Positions 53,465-62,519 of a stretch of DNA of 64,000 nt are shown piece after piece (position 1 is the first letter of the stretch; the number at the start of each line of letters is the position of its first letter). The position numbers and the translations under genes are program-made. The DNA lies in NCBI RefSeq assembly GCF_030656875.1, contig NZ_CP130943.1:1054001-1118000 (forward strand), read 5' to 3'. The notes under the pieces are model-generated. The model was not told the origin of the DNA, made no database searches, and saw only the letters and a list, made by a program, of their open reading frames with translations. The DNA comes from Prescottella sp. R16 (lineage in GTDB: Bacteria; Actinomycetota; Actinomycetes; Mycobacteriales; Mycobacteriaceae).

Positions 53465-54070
53465 GTGAAGCCGACAGCACAGGATCTCAGCACCACCGCG
53501 ATCCACGATCGCATTCTCGACGCCGCGGCGGCCTGCCTCGTCGAATCCGGGTACGGGACGCGGCTGCACGCGGTCATCGCCGAACGTGCCGGACTGTCCC
53601 GCCCGACCGTCTACAAGTACGTCGGCGACCAGGCGGAGATCGTCGCCGCACTGTTCCAGCGGGAGGTCACCCGGTTCTTCGCGCACCTCGAACCGATCCT
53701 CCTCGCCCACGACCGGATCCACGACGGCTTTGTCGAATGCGTCGTGTTCTCGGTCGGGTACGCGCGCCGGCACCGGGTCCTGCAGACCGGACTGCAGGAC
53801 GAACCGGCCGTCGTACTGCCGGGCTTCACCGTCCATGCGCGGCCGATGATCGACCGCGGCGCCGAATTCCTCGTCCCGCACTTCGAACGGATGGTGGCCG
53901 CGGAACCGTCGTCGACGATCGATCCGCACATCGCGAGCGAATGGGCGTTCCGGCTCGTCGCATCACTGGTCACCACCGGCCGCCGCGACGCCGGGGACCT
54001 CGCCGACGACGACGCGGTCCGCGCCTTCGTGTCGGGACTGCTGGCGATCGGCACACCGCAGCCGGTGTGA
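53465..54070 (+). CDS. TetR-family transcriptional regulator
   Basis: Regulator of about 201 residues. The N-terminal helix-turn-helix is IHDRILDAAAACLVESGYGTRLHAVIAERAGLSRPTVYKYVGDQ in consecutive parts, with the TVYKYVG recognition end. The C-terminal ligand domain is helical with FAHLEPILLAHDRIHDGFVECVVF. GTG 53465 was chosen because upstream residues are not TetR-like; no strong ribosome site is visible. It is divergent from devS across 126 nt and may regulate itself or neighbouring genes; ligand unknown. Confidence 0.88.
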   Translation: MKPTAQDLSTTAIHDRILDAAAACLVESGYGTRLHAVIAERAGLSRPTVYKYVGDQAEIVAALFQREVTRFFAHLEPILLAHDRIHDGFVECVVFSVGYARRHRVLQTGLQDEPAVVLPGFTVHARPMIDRGAEFLVPHFERMVAAEPSSTIDPHIASEWAFRLVASLVTTGRRDAGDLADDDAVRAFVSGLLAIGTPQPV

Positions 54071-54084
54071 CGACTGCCCGGCAA

Positions 54085-54411
54085 CTACTTGGCGACGGTG
54101 AGCAGGAACGCGACGTCCTCGAGCGCTTCGACGCTGTGCCGGGCCGCCGGCACGATCAGCAGGTCGCCCGTCGAACCCTTCCACGAATCCTCACCGCACA
54201 CCAGCGCCAACTTCCCGGACAGAACCAGGATCGTCGCCTCGCCCGGACCGTCGTGTTCGGCGAGACCGTTCCCGGCCGCCAGCGCCACGACGGTCTGCCG
54301 CAGGTGGCGCTGATGGCCACCGAAGACGGTCTGCGAACTGCGGCCGCTCGACGACGTCGACGCCAGCTTGAGCTGTTGACGGGCCAGCGCAGTCAACGAG
54401 GTCTTGTCCAT
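54085..54411 (-). CDS. Small cupin-domain protein
   Basis: Single-domain cupin of 108 residues. Cupin motif 1 is LAEHDGPGEATILVLSGKLALVCG, where the usual two His are reduced to one, and motif 2 is GDLLIVPAARHSVEALEDVAFLLTV with its His. The N-terminus MDKTSLTALARQQLKLA is helical. Such proteins are often anti-stress or metal-binding regulators without known reaction. ATG 54411 was chosen; an upstream extension is possible. Stops converge with the TetR gene 14 nt away. Confidence 0.8.
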   Translation of the reverse strand: MDKTSLTALARQQLKLASTSSSGRSSQTVFGGHQRHLRQTVVALAAGNGLAEHDGPGEATILVLSGKLALVCGEDSWKGSTGDLLIVPAARHSVEALEDVAFLLTVAK

Positions 54412-54600
54412 CACGAGCCACTCCGATACGTCGGGAACGAACAGGTCGTCGAACGGGTCACCTCCTCCGCAGTATGACGCATGACGGGCGTCGCTGTCCG
54501 ACGATGCGGACGACGGTTCGGAGTAGCCGCCCCCGCAGGTTTCGATCGGTCCGGGAACGGGCATTCCGACAGGGCTGCACTGCCGGACCGAGGAGTCGAA

Positions 54601-54972
54601 ATGGATACCACCACAGTCGTCTGGATCATCGTTGCGGTCGTGATCGTCCTGCTCGTGCTCGTCGTCGCTGCAGTGGTGATGCGGGGGCGCACCGAGCAGC
54701 GCCGGACCGAGGCCGCGGGCATCCGGGGTCAGGCTCGGGACGAGTCGCACCGGGTGGGGCAGCAGGAAGCATTTGCGGAAGAGACGGCTGCGAAAGCCCG
54801 TGCCGCCGCAGCGGAAGCGGACGCGAAGAGGGCCGAAGCCGAACGCCTGGAACACCGGGCCGGTGCCCACAGCCACGAGGCCGCATCCGCGCGCGAGGAA
54901 CTCGACAAGAAGTTCGAGCGGGCCGACGAGATCGACCCCGACCGGAAAACGGGTGACGGAGAGAAGTCATGA
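54601..54972 (+). CDS. Membrane-anchored coiled-coil protein, 123 aa
   Basis: Protein of 123 residues. One N-terminal helix (about residues 5-27, VVWIIVAVVIVLLVLVVAAVV) is followed by a highly charged, Ala/Glu/Arg-rich segment of about 75 residues (QQEAFAEETAAKARAAAAEADAKR in parts) predicted as a long coiled coil. Similar short anchored coiled coils occur widely in actinobacteria without known function. GGAG precedes ATG 54601. Overlaps the next small membrane gene by 4 nt. Confidence 0.72.
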   Translation: MDTTTVVWIIVAVVIVLLVLVVAAVVMRGRTEQRRTEAAGIRGQARDESHRVGQQEAFAEETAAKARAAAAEADAKRAEAERLEHRAGAHSHEAASAREELDKKFERADEIDPDRKTGDGEKS

Positions 54973-55172
54973 GACTCGTGACGTTGCTCGTCCTGGTCTG
55001 GCTGATCATCGGTGCCGTCGCGGCGGGACAACGCGGCTACTACGGCAACGATGCGGCCACCAGCTGTGCGAGCGTGGGAACGATCGTGGTCACCGTCGTC
55101 GCCGGCCCGTTGAACTACGTCGGGGTCAATCCGAAGATCGAGAACTGCACGGTGCCGCAACCGACGGAATGA
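54969..55172 (+). CDS. Small membrane/exported protein, 67 aa
   Basis: Protein of 67 residues with one or two hydrophobic stretches: LVTLLVLVWLIIGAVAAGQRGYY and VGTIVVTVVAGPLNYVGV. Two cysteines (TSCASVG and ENCTVPQ) could form a disulfide if exported. The pattern of a small GQRGYY-containing membrane protein is shared among actinobacteria, often beside a coiled-coil protein as here. The ATG overlaps the preceding stop. Confidence 0.72.
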   Translation: MRLVTLLVLVWLIIGAVAAGQRGYYGNDAATSCASVGTIVVTVVAGPLNYVGVNPKIENCTVPQPTE

Positions 55173-55210
55173 CCGCCGGCCCGCCGTAGGTCGGCAGCCG
55201 ACGGTCGGCG

Positions 55211-55693
55211 TCAGGCGCGGACGTACGTCCGGAACCGGTAGCGCAGACCGGACGGCTCCGAGATGTGCCAGTCGCCGTCGTCGCCGACCACCCAGCCGTC
55301 ATCGATCGCCGGCGCGTACGCATCTCCGTCGATATCGGCGTCGATATCGGTGACGACCAGAAGATCCGCGAACGGCAGTGCGGCCGTGTAGATCTGGCTT
55401 CCGCCCATGACCCAGGCGGTGTCCCCGGCGAGTTCGAGAGCCGGTTCGATCCCACCAGCCGTCTCGGCGCCGTCGGCGACCCAGCCGTCCTGCCTCGTGA
55501 TCACGATGTTGCGGCGTCCCGGCAGCGGCCGGAACCGTGGCGGCAGCGACTCCCATGTGCGCCGCCCCATGACGACCGGACGTCCGGCGGTCGTCTCACG
55601 GAAGTGGGCCATGTCCTCGGGGATCCGCCACGGAATGGCATTGTCGCGGCCGATGACGCCGCCGAGCGTCTGCGCCCAGATCAGGCCGATCAT
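55211..55693 (-). CDS. folA: Dihydrofolate reductase
   Basis: Enzyme of 160 residues, NADPH-dependent reduction of dihydrofolate. [28 protein letters not shown] in parts contains the substrate-side IPWxxPED with the catalytic acid; VMGRRTWESLP binds NADPH phosphate, and WVMGGSQIYTAALPFADLLVVTDID has the GG hinge. The ATG overlaps the thyA stop (TGATG), making a two-gene deoxythymidylate operon conserved in many actinobacteria. Confidence 0.95.
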   Translation of the reverse strand: MIGLIWAQTLGGVIGRDNAIPWRIPEDMAHFRETTAGRPVVMGRRTWESLPPRFRPLPGRRNIVITRQDGWVADGAETAGGIEPALELAGDTAWVMGGSQIYTAALPFADLLVVTDIDADIDGDAYAPAIDDGWVVGDDGDWHISEPSGLRYRFRTYVRA

Positions 55694-56487
55694 CAGATGG
55701 CCACCGGTGCCTTGATCGCCGGATGGTGCCGGTAGTCGACGATCTCGACGTCCGCGAAGGTGTAGTCGAAGATCGAGTCGCGCTTGTTCAGCTTCAACGT
55801 CGGATAGGGGAGCGGCTCCCGCGAGAGCTGCTCGGTGACCTGGTCGACATGGTTGTCGTAGATGTGGCAGTCGCCGCCGGTCCAGACGAAATCGCCCACC
55901 TCGAGCCCGGTCTGCTGCGCCACCATGTGCGTGAGCAGCGCATAGCTGGCGATGTTGAACGGCACCCCCAGGAACAGGTCGGCGCTGCGCTGGTACAGCT
56001 GGCAGGACAGCTTGCCGTCCGCGACGTAGAACTGGAAGAACGCGTGGCACGGCTGCAACGCCATGTCGTCGAGGTCGGCCACGTTCCACGCCGAGACGAT
56101 GATCCGACGCGAGTCCGGGTCGGTCTTCAGTGTCTCGATCACCTTGGTGATCTGGTCGATGTGCTCACCCGACGGCGTCGGCCACGACCGCCACTGCACC
56201 CCGTACACCGGGCCCAGCTCGCCGTCCGCGTCCGCCCACTCGTCCCAGATGGTGACGCCGTGCTCCTGCAGCCACTTGACGTTCGACTCGCCGCGCAGGA
56301 ACCACAGCAGCTCGTAGACGATGGATTTGAGGTGCACCTTCTTGGTGGTGACCAGCGGGAAGCCCTCGGCGAGATCCCAGCGCATCTGGTGCCCGAAGAT
56401 GCTGCGCGTCCCGGTTCCGGTGCGGTCGGCCTTCGGTGTTCCGGTGTCCATGACGAGGCGCAGGAGATCTTCATACGGGGAGTGCAC
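55693..56487 (-). CDS. thyA: Thymidylate synthase
   Basis: Enzyme of 264 residues, exactly the Escherichia coli ThyA length, converting dUMP to dTMP with methylenetetrahydrofolate. Motifs: [37 protein letters not shown], and active-site Cys147 in [12 protein letters not shown], then [22 protein letters not shown] in parts. GTG 56487 was chosen because [10 protein letters not shown] matches the family N-terminus. Product dihydrofolate is recycled by the adjacent folA. Confidence 0.95.
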   Translation of the reverse strand: MHSPYEDLLRLVMDTGTPKADRTGTGTRSIFGHQMRWDLAEGFPLVTTKKVHLKSIVYELLWFLRGESNVKWLQEHGVTIWDEWADADGELGPVYGVQWRSWPTPSGEHIDQITKVIETLKTDPDSRRIIVSAWNVADLDDMALQPCHAFFQFYVADGKLSCQLYQRSADLFLGVPFNIASYALLTHMVAQQTGLEVGDFVWTGGDCHIYDNHVDQVTEQLSREPLPYPTLKLNKRDSIFDYTFADVEIVDYRHHPAIKAPVAI

Positions 56488-56557
56488 GAACTCGAGTCTA
56501 GGTGGGATCCCTGTGGGCCGATCGGCGTGGGCCGACCGGCTCCGGGACAATTGCCCC

Positions 56558-57298
56558 ATGCGTGAGCTTCTTGTGATCGGCATCGGTGCCGGCGACCCCG
56601 ACCAGGTGACGATCCAGGCCGTCAAGGCGATGAACCGGGCCGACGTGTTCTTCGTCATCGGCAAGGGCGACGAGAAGCAGGAACTCGTCGATCTGCGGAC
56701 CACGATCCTCACCGCACACATGGACCGCGACTACCGGATCGTCGACATCGTCGACCCGCCCCGGGACCGCACCCCCAGCGACTACGGCGCCGTCGTCGAC
56801 GACTGGCACGACCGGCGTGCCCAGGTGTTCGAGGAGAAGTTCGCCGCCGAGGACGGGGTCGGCGCGATCCTGGTGTGGGGCGATCCCTCCCTGTACGACA
56901 GCACGCTGCGGATCGTCGAACGCGTTCTGGCTCGCGGCCACGAGGCCTTCGACTACACGGTGATCCCCGGCGTCACCAGCATCCAGTCCCTCGCCGCGCA
57001 ACACCGCATCGTCCTCAACCGGATCGGCGAACCTGTTCACGTCACCACCGGCCGCAAGCTCCGCGACGGTCTGCCCGACGGTGTCGGCACCGCCGTCGTG
57101 ATGCTCGACGCCGAGTGCAGCTTCACCCACGTGCCCGGCGAGGACGCCGAGATCTGGTGGGGCGCCTACCTGGGCCTGCCGGACGAGGTCCTCATCTCCG
57201 GCCGGCTGCGCGAGGTGGAGGACGAGATCGTCCGCGTGCGCACCGAACTGCGCGAACGTAAGGGCTGGATCATGGACATCTATCTGATCCGGCGCTGA
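56558..57298 (+). CDS. cobF: Precorrin-6A synthase (deacetylating) CobF
   Basis: Cobalamin-pathway SAM methyltransferase of 246 residues that methylates C1 of the corrin ring with loss of acetate. It begins [25 protein letters not shown] in parts, the precorrin methylase motif GxGxGDPDxxTxxA, followed by [18 protein letters not shown] specific to CobF. Later [22 protein letters not shown] contains the SAM-binding glycine. Ends [12 protein letters not shown]. It stands alone here, without other cob genes, divergent from thyA. Confidence 0.92.
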   Translation: MRELLVIGIGAGDPDQVTIQAVKAMNRADVFFVIGKGDEKQELVDLRTTILTAHMDRDYRIVDIVDPPRDRTPSDYGAVVDDWHDRRAQVFEEKFAAEDGVGAILVWGDPSLYDSTLRIVERVLARGHEAFDYTVIPGVTSIQSLAAQHRIVLNRIGEPVHVTTGRKLRDGLPDGVGTAVVMLDAECSFTHVPGEDAEIWWGAYLGLPDEVLISGRLREVEDEIVRVRTELRERKGWIMDIYLIRR

Positions 57299-57352
57299 TT
57301 CGGAACGGCGTTTCCGCCTGCGGCCGCCGGGGTCCGCGCCTACGCTGACCCC

Positions 57353-58219
57353 ATGCCCGAACTGCCCGAGGTGGAGGCCCTGGCACAGTTCCTGCGCGAC
57401 CACGCGGTCGGCGCGGTGGTGGGACGCGTCGACGTGGCCGCGCTGAGCGTGCTCGAGACGTTCGATCCGCCGATCAGCGCGCTGCAGGGCCGCAACGTCA
57501 CCGGGGCACGCCGGTTCGGTAAGCATCTCGCGATGGACTGCGACGGGCTGTGGTTGATCGCGCACCTGTCCCGCGGCGGGTGGCTGCGCTGGATCGACAA
57601 TCCCGGCCCCGCACCGCCCAAACTGGGCAAGGGGCCGCTGGCGTTGCGTGTGCACTTCTTCACCCCGGACGCGGACACGCCCGCGTTCGATCTCACCGAG
57701 GCCGGCACCAGGAAACGGCTCGCGGTGTGGGTGGTGGCCGATCCGCAGCAGGTGCCGGGGATTGCGCGGCTCGGGCCGGACGCGCTCGAGGTGACCCGTC
57801 CGCAGTTCGGCGAGATCCTCGCCGGCACCACTGCCCGGATCAAGGCCGCGCTCGTGAACCAGTCGCTGCTCGCCGGCGTCGGCAACGCCTACTCCGACGA
57901 GATCCTGCACGCCGCCCGCCTGTCACCGTTCGCGACGACGTCCAAGCTGACGCCGGACGAGGTGGACCGACTGTACGACGCGATGCGTGCCGAACTGTCC
58001 GACGCCGTCGAACGTTCGGTGGGGCAGGAGGCGGCCCGGCTCAAGGGGGAGAAGCGGGCCGGGATGACGGTGCACGCACGGACCGGGCTGCCGTGCCCGG
58101 TGTGCGGGGACACGGTGCGGGAGGTGGCATACGCCGAGCGGTCGTTCCAGTACTGCCCGACCTGTCAGACGGGTGGGAGGGTGCTCGCCGACCGGCGGAT
58201 GTCACGACTCCTGAAGTGA
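57353..58219 (+). CDS. Fpg/Nei-family DNA glycosylase/AP lyase
   Basis: Base-excision repair enzyme of 288 residues. The N-terminal MPELPEVE provides catalytic Pro2 and Glu3 after Met removal. The helix-two-turn-helix has LVNQSLLAGVGNAYSDEILHAA with Asn/Asp contacts. The C-terminal zinc finger is C-x2-C...C-x2-C (CPVCGDTVREVAY, YCPTC). Sequence resembles the actinobacterial Fpg/Nei family rather than classical MutM. The 3' end overlaps the convergent GtrA gene by 18 nt. Confidence 0.92.
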   Translation: MPELPEVEALAQFLRDHAVGAVVGRVDVAALSVLETFDPPISALQGRNVTGARRFGKHLAMDCDGLWLIAHLSRGGWLRWIDNPGPAPPKLGKGPLALRVHFFTPDADTPAFDLTEAGTRKRLAVWVVADPQQVPGIARLGPDALEVTRPQFGEILAGTTARIKAALVNQSLLAGVGNAYSDEILHAARLSPFATTSKLTPDEVDRLYDAMRAELSDAVERSVGQEAARLKGEKRAGMTVHARTGLPCPVCGDTVREVAYAERSFQYCPTCQTGGRVLADRRMSRLLK

Positions 58220-58642
58220 CGGCCGCGGCCGCCCGAACACCCAGCCGCGCAGGGCCAGGAACCGTAGCCCGCCGACGACCGCGCTGACCGCGATCACCAG
58301 GGAGATCGACAGGAGCCCGGACGCGTCCGGAAAGAAGAAACGCACCAGCGCCAGCGTGCACGAGGACGCGATCAGGCCGAGCAGTGCGAGCGCCCCGCCC
58401 TCCCACTGGGCTGCGAACCAGGGCACCCGGTCGGCGGCCCGGAACGTGCGCCGGCGGTGCAGTTCGTTGGCGAGGGCGGTGCTGGTGACGACGCCGATCG
58501 CGTTCGCCAGGAACGGGCCGTAGGCGTCGAGCACGACGAATGCCAGGGCGTACAGCACATTGCTCGACCCGCCGACGAGGGCGAACCGGGTGAGCTGGGC
58601 GGCCCAACCGTCGCCGCCCAGGCGCAGGTCGAGTATCGACAT
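58202..58642 (-). CDS. GtrA-family membrane protein
   Basis: Small membrane protein of 146 residues with four helices. GtrA features: QLTRFALVGGSSNVLYALAFVVL in helix 1, FLANAIGVVTSTALANELHRRRTF, then two further helices and FLALRGWVFGRP at the end. GtrA proteins flip undecaprenyl-linked sugars for glycosylation of wall polymers. ATG 58642 was chosen. Its 3' end overlaps the glycosylase gene on the other strand. Confidence 0.88.
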   Translation of the reverse strand: MSILDLRLGGDGWAAQLTRFALVGGSSNVLYALAFVVLDAYGPFLANAIGVVTSTALANELHRRRTFRAADRVPWFAAQWEGGALALLGLIASSCTLALVRFFFPDASGLLSISLVIAVSAVVGGLRFLALRGWVFGRPRPSLQES

Positions 58643-58716
58643 CGGGTCTCCCACGGCCTCACATTTGGTTGCAGATTGCAACGGTAGCCCACGGGGTCCG
58701 TCCTGCTCGCACCCGG

Positions 58717-60264
58717 TCAGGGCAGCGGGTCGGCAGTGACGGTTCCGTCCGGCACGCCGGCGTAGCCGCGGTATCCCGCCCACGCGAGACGGCGGGCCCG
58801 TCCCGGATCCCGCTCGACCCGGGTGGGGACGTCGAAGATCAGGGTGCGGCGCACGTCGGCGTCGTACCGCGGCCACCACGGGGCGGGGACGCCGTCGCGG
58901 GCGAAGGAGATCCAGTTCTCCTGCACCCGGTCGGTGACCGCACGCAGTCCACGGCGCCCGCCGGGCACCGTCAGGGCTCGACCCACCAGGGACTCCCCGT
59001 ACCCGAACACCGCGAACATCTCGAGGCCGTGGGTGGCGCCGAGGCCGGCCCAGTGCAGCAGGCGCGGTGCGTAGTCGAACCGGTAGCAGTAGGTGGGGGC
59101 GTGGGCCGCGTGCGCATCGGCGATGTCGACCGACGGTTTCCAGAACGTCACGTCGCCGCCCAGGCCGATTGCTGCCCGCGCCGCCGGGTAACCCGGATAC
59201 GCGGCGAGGATCCGGTCCCGGGCGGCCGGGTCGGTGTGGGCGAACATGGCGTCGATCCGGGCCGCGTCGGTGGGCAGGGCGTCGAGGTAGCGGGGGAACA
59301 GTGTTCCCTCATGGGCGTTCGTGCCGATGATCAGGGGGACGCGATGCGCGCGCCCGGCCGCGAAGGCGGCCTCCGGCGACTCGGGCACGACGTCGCCGTC
59401 GACGACCGGACCGAACAGGTGCAGGCCCGGCGTGTCCGCGAGAATGCGGGCGCTCACCCGGCTTCCGGCCTTCCCGAGCCGGGCCGGGGTCGCGGACTCG
59501 AGTGCGGCGGCGGCCGATGCCGGATCGGTGGCTCCGAGTTCGTCGACCACGCTGCGTGCCCACCGGCGCGCCCGGTCGGCGTCGTTGACGAGGACCGGTG
59601 CCGAACTCTCGGCGATCGCCCGCGCGAACAGGCCGCCGGAGGCCGGGGTCGTCATCAGAGTCGTGACGGACGTGCCGCCCGCGGATTCCCCGAACACGGT
59701 GACGTTGCCGGGGTCGCCGCCGAACGCGGCGATGTTGCGCTGTACCCAGGCGAGCGCCGCGATCTGGTCACGCAGGCCCGGATTGGTGTCGAAAGGTCTT
59801 TCCGGTGTGGAGAATTCACTGAAATCGAGGAAGCCGAGCGTGCCGAGACGGTAGTTCGCCGACACGAAGATCACGTCACCGCGGCGCGCCAACCGGTCCC
59901 CGTGGTACAGCCCCAGTGCGGTGGTGCCCATCGTGTAGGCGCCGCCGTGCAGGAACACCATGACAGGGCGGGGCGCGGTGCTCGGCTCGGCCGGTGCGAC
60001 CACGTTGAGGGTGAGACAGTCCTCCGCCATCGGCTGGGACCGGCCCGGTCGCAGTACCGTCCCGGTGCGGTACTGCGCGGCGGCGGCACCGAACGCGCCG
60101 GCGTCGAGCACCCCTGTCCACGGGGTGACCGGCTGCGGCGCCCGTAGCCGCCACGGCCCGACGGGCGGTGCGGCGTACGGGATTCCGCGCCAGGTCGACA
60201 GATCGCCGATACGGCGACCGCGGACGACGCCGTCGGCGCAGGTCACTTCCGGGCGTGAATCCAT
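58717..60264 (-). CDS. Type-B carboxylesterase/lipase
   Basis: Alpha/beta-hydrolase of 515 residues. Type-B features: FRGIPYAAPPVG (here TWRGIPYAAPPVG), EDCLTLNV, VMVFLHGGAYTMG oxyanion region, nucleophile elbow VTVFGESAGGTSVTTLM, acidic member near ENIGTNAHEGTLF and a late His region ATHGLEMFAVFG. No signal peptide. It hydrolyses carboxylic esters; drug- or xenobiotic-ester specificity is possible. It is followed in the same direction by nothing close; the disulfide-reductase-type gene lies 16 nt upstream. Confidence 0.9.
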   Translation of the reverse strand: MDSRPEVTCADGVVRGRRIGDLSTWRGIPYAAPPVGPWRLRAPQPVTPWTGVLDAGAFGAAAAQYRTGTVLRPGRSQPMAEDCLTLNVVAPAEPSTAPRPVMVFLHGGAYTMGTTALGLYHGDRLARRGDVIFVSANYRLGTLGFLDFSEFSTPERPFDTNPGLRDQIAALAWVQRNIAAFGGDPGNVTVFGESAGGTSVTTLMTTPASGGLFARAIAESSAPVLVNDADRARRWARSVVDELGATDPASAAAALESATPARLGKAGSRVSARILADTPGLHLFGPVVDGDVVPESPEAAFAAGRAHRVPLIIGTNAHEGTLFPRYLDALPTDAARIDAMFAHTDPAARDRILAAYPGYPAARAAIGLGGDVTFWKPSVDIADAHAAHAPTYCYRFDYAPRLLHWAGLGATHGLEMFAVFGYGESLVGRALTVPGGRRGLRAVTDRVQENWISFARDGVPAPWWPRYDADVRRTLIFDVPTRVERDPGRARRLAWAGYRGYAGVPDGTVTADPLP

Positions 60265-60280
60265 GCGGTCACTGTACGGC

Positions 60281-61732
60281 CTACCTGCGCTGTTTCTCGA
60301 GCAGTCGCAGCCACACCTCGCTCACCGTCGGATACGACGGAACCGCGTGCCACAACTGCGCGAGCGGCACCCGGCCCACCACCGCGACGGTCGCGGCGTG
60401 CACGAGTTCCGCGACCTCGGTGCCCGCGAACGTCGCCCCGAGAATCGTGTCGCCGGCGCGGTCGATCACGAGCGACGCGCGTCCACCGAAGTCGTCGCGG
60501 GCGAGGGCCGCCCCGGCCACGTCGATGTCCACCTCGACGGTCTCGATGTCGAAACCCGCTGCACGGGCATCATTTTCGGTGAGTCCGACGGAAGCGACCT
60601 GCGGTGTCGTGAACACCACCTGGGGTACGGCGCCGTGGTCGGCCGACGCCGTGAACCGGGGCCCGTCGAGTGGTCGGCCCTCGGCGCGTGCGGCGATCAC
60701 GTCCCCGCACACCCGGGCCTGGTACTTGCCCATGTGAGTGAGCGGGGCGCGGCCGGTGACGTCGCCGACCGCGTACAACCAGTCACCGTCCGGCCCGATC
60801 GCGGTCAGATGGTCGTCGACGGTCACGTACCCAGAGCTGTTGCTGGCGGAGCCGAGGCCGACGCTGCCGAGTCCCAGATCGGCCGTGGCCGGGGCGCGTC
60901 CCGCGGCGACGAGGATCTCGTCGGCGGTCAGGGTCGAACCGTCGGACAGGGTGAGCGTGACCGGCCCGCCGTGGATCCGCCCGATACCGGTGTCCGCCGC
61001 ATCGGGTCGGGAGGCGGCGGTCACCGACGTCCCGAAGCGGACGGTGACGCCGTGCTTGCCGAGGGTCTCGGCGACCAGGGTTCCGGCGAACGGTTCGGTG
61101 CGGGCGAGCAACGACGATCCGCGCACCAGCAGGGTCACCTCGTCGGCACCCAGTTCGTGCAGCCACGTCGCGGCCTCGCACGCCACGACGCCGCCGCCGA
61201 CGATCGCGAGCCGGCGCGGCACCTCCTGCACCGCAGTGGCGTCCCGCGACGTCCACGGCAGCGCGTCCCGCAGGCCCGGAATGTCGGGGACGGCCGCGGT
61301 GGTGCCGGTCGCCAGGACCACCGCACGGCGGGCCCGCAGTATCCGATCGCCCACCGTGACCTCCCGGGTCCCGGTCAGCCGGGCGTGTCCGCGGATCACG
61401 TCGATGCCCACCGAATCCGCCCACAGCACCTGTGACGAGTCGTCCCGGTCGTGGGTGAACGCATCGCGCCGCGCCAGTGCCGCCGGCACGTCGAGGCCGT
61501 ATGCGCCCACCTTCTCCTCGACGCCCGGCATGTGCCGGGCGGTGGCGAGCACCTCGGCGGGGCGCAGCAGCGCCTTCGACGGCATGCACGCCCAGTAGGA
61601 GCATTCGCCGCCCACCAGTTCGTGCTCGACCAGCGCCGCGGTGCGGTCGCTGCCGGCGACGGCGTAGGCGGCAGCGTTCTCCCCGGCCGGTCCGCCTCCG
61701 ATCACGATGACATCGAACTCCTCGACGGTCAT
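60281..61732 (-). CDS. Pyridine-nucleotide disulfide oxidoreductase (Lpd/MerA-like)
   Basis: Flavoenzyme of 483 residues. FAD motif DVIVIGGGPAGENAAAYA; redox-active disulfide GGECSYWACMPSKALLR (Cys-x4-Cys, in the place of GGTCLNVGCIPSK); NAD(P) motif RLAIVGGGVVACEAATWL; FAD-binding YAVGDVTGRAPLTHMGKYQ; dimer-interface HAVPSYPTVSEVW with the catalytic-region His. The ECSYWAC active site marks an actinobacterial subgroup whose substrate is unknown, distinct from true Lpd or MerA. ATG 61732 was chosen. It is divergent from the CmtR-like regulator. Confidence 0.9.
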   Translation of the reverse strand: MTVEEFDVIVIGGGPAGENAAAYAVAGSDRTAALVEHELVGGECSYWACMPSKALLRPAEVLATARHMPGVEEKVGAYGLDVPAALARRDAFTHDRDDSSQVLWADSVGIDVIRGHARLTGTREVTVGDRILRARRAVVLATGTTAAVPDIPGLRDALPWTSRDATAVQEVPRRLAIVGGGVVACEAATWLHELGADEVTLLVRGSSLLARTEPFAGTLVAETLGKHGVTVRFGTSVTAASRPDAADTGIGRIHGGPVTLTLSDGSTLTADEILVAAGRAPATADLGLGSVGLGSASNSSGYVTVDDHLTAIGPDGDWLYAVGDVTGRAPLTHMGKYQARVCGDVIAARAEGRPLDGPRFTASADHGAVPQVVFTTPQVASVGLTENDARAAGFDIETVEVDIDVAGAALARDDFGGRASLVIDRAGDTILGATFAGTEVAELVHAATVAVVGRVPLAQLWHAVPSYPTVSEVWLRLLEKQRR

Positions 61733-61821
61733 GCGTCCACGGTAGGCCGGGCGGGCGGCGCCGCACTGCGAAAAACGGTTCACGATTACCTGAATACAGA
61801 AAACTATGTACTGTTCGTGGT

Positions 61822-62154
61822 GTGGAAGGTGTGAAAGCTACCCCGACGTCCACCGACGCACTCGCCCGATTCGGGCACGCCCTGTCGGATACGACGCGCA
61901 CCCGGGTGCTGCTGGCCCTGCGGGACACGCCCCGCTACCCGTCGGAGCTGGCGGACGGTATCGGGGTGTCCCGGCAGATGCTGTCGAATCATCTGTCGTG
62001 CCTGCGTGGATGCGGGCTCGTGGTCGCGGTACCGGAAGGACGCCGAACCCGGTACGAACTCGCGGACCCTCGTATCGGGCACGCGTTGGACGATCTGATC
62101 GGGCTGGTGCTGGCCGTCGACCCGTCCTGCTGCCCGGCCCCCGACCCCTGCTGA
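61822..62154 (+). CDS. ArsR-family metal sensor, CmtR-like
   Basis: Winged-helix repressor of 110 residues. DNA-binding part: RYPSELADGIGVSRQMLSNHLSCLRGCGLVV in parts. Cys60 and Cys64 in SCLRGCG align with the Cd/Pb ligands Cys57 and Cys61 of mycobacterial CmtR, and the C-terminal PSCCPAPDPC (Cys103, 104, 110) can provide the third thiolate. GTG 61822 is used here; GTG 61831 is an alternative and the message may be leaderless. Likely controls the adjacent DUF3703 gene and/or the divergent flavoprotein. Confidence 0.88.
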   Translation: MEGVKATPTSTDALARFGHALSDTTRTRVLLALRDTPRYPSELADGIGVSRQMLSNHLSCLRGCGLVVAVPEGRRTRYELADPRIGHALDDLIGLVLAVDPSCCPAPDPC

Positions 62155-62171
62155 CCGGAAGGAACGAGAGA

Positions 62172-62513
62172 ATGCCCCGGATCACCGACGCTGCTCGTAT
62201 CGTCTACCGAAACGAAATGGCCGCCGCGCGGGCGGCCGTCACCCCGGAGGAGCGGTGGCGGCATCTCGAACGCGCGCACATCGCCTCGCAGCCCAGCCCG
62301 TGGCTGCACACCTGCAACCATGCGGCCATGCTGGCGCTGGCACTGCGGCAACGCGATCGCAGGGAAGCCGTCGGACAGGTCGTGCGGATCGTCGTCGCAG
62401 CCCCAGGCTCCCTCACCGGACGCTATCCCGACGGCAACACCGGACGCACCGCGGCAGGACTCACGACACCCATGCCGATTCCCGGAGACCTCGCGGCCGC
62501 ACTGTCGCAGTAG
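62172..62513 (+). CDS. DUF3703 family protein
   Basis: Helical protein of 113 residues. DUF3703 pattern: RWRHLERAHIASQP, LHTCNHAAMLALALRQRDRREAVGQVVRIVVAAPGS in parts, then RYPDGNTGRTAAGLTTPMPIPGDL. The conserved His and Asn-Thr-Gly-Arg residues suggest a metal or ligand site. Family members are recurrent neighbours of metal-resistance regulators; the biochemical role is unknown. It lies 17 nt after the CmtR-like gene with GGAAGGAA upstream, so the two are an operon. Confidence 0.85.
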   Translation: MPRITDAARIVYRNEMAAARAAVTPEERWRHLERAHIASQPSPWLHTCNHAAMLALALRQRDRREAVGQVVRIVVAAPGSLTGRYPDGNTGRTAAGLTTPMPIPGDLAAALSQ

Positions 62514-62519
62514 CGGCGC

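Noticed and set aside
61790..61822. Operator palindrome in front of the CmtR-like gene (ACAG...CTGT)
   Set aside because: Only 4-bp arms pair; too weak to list as a site although an operator is expected here.
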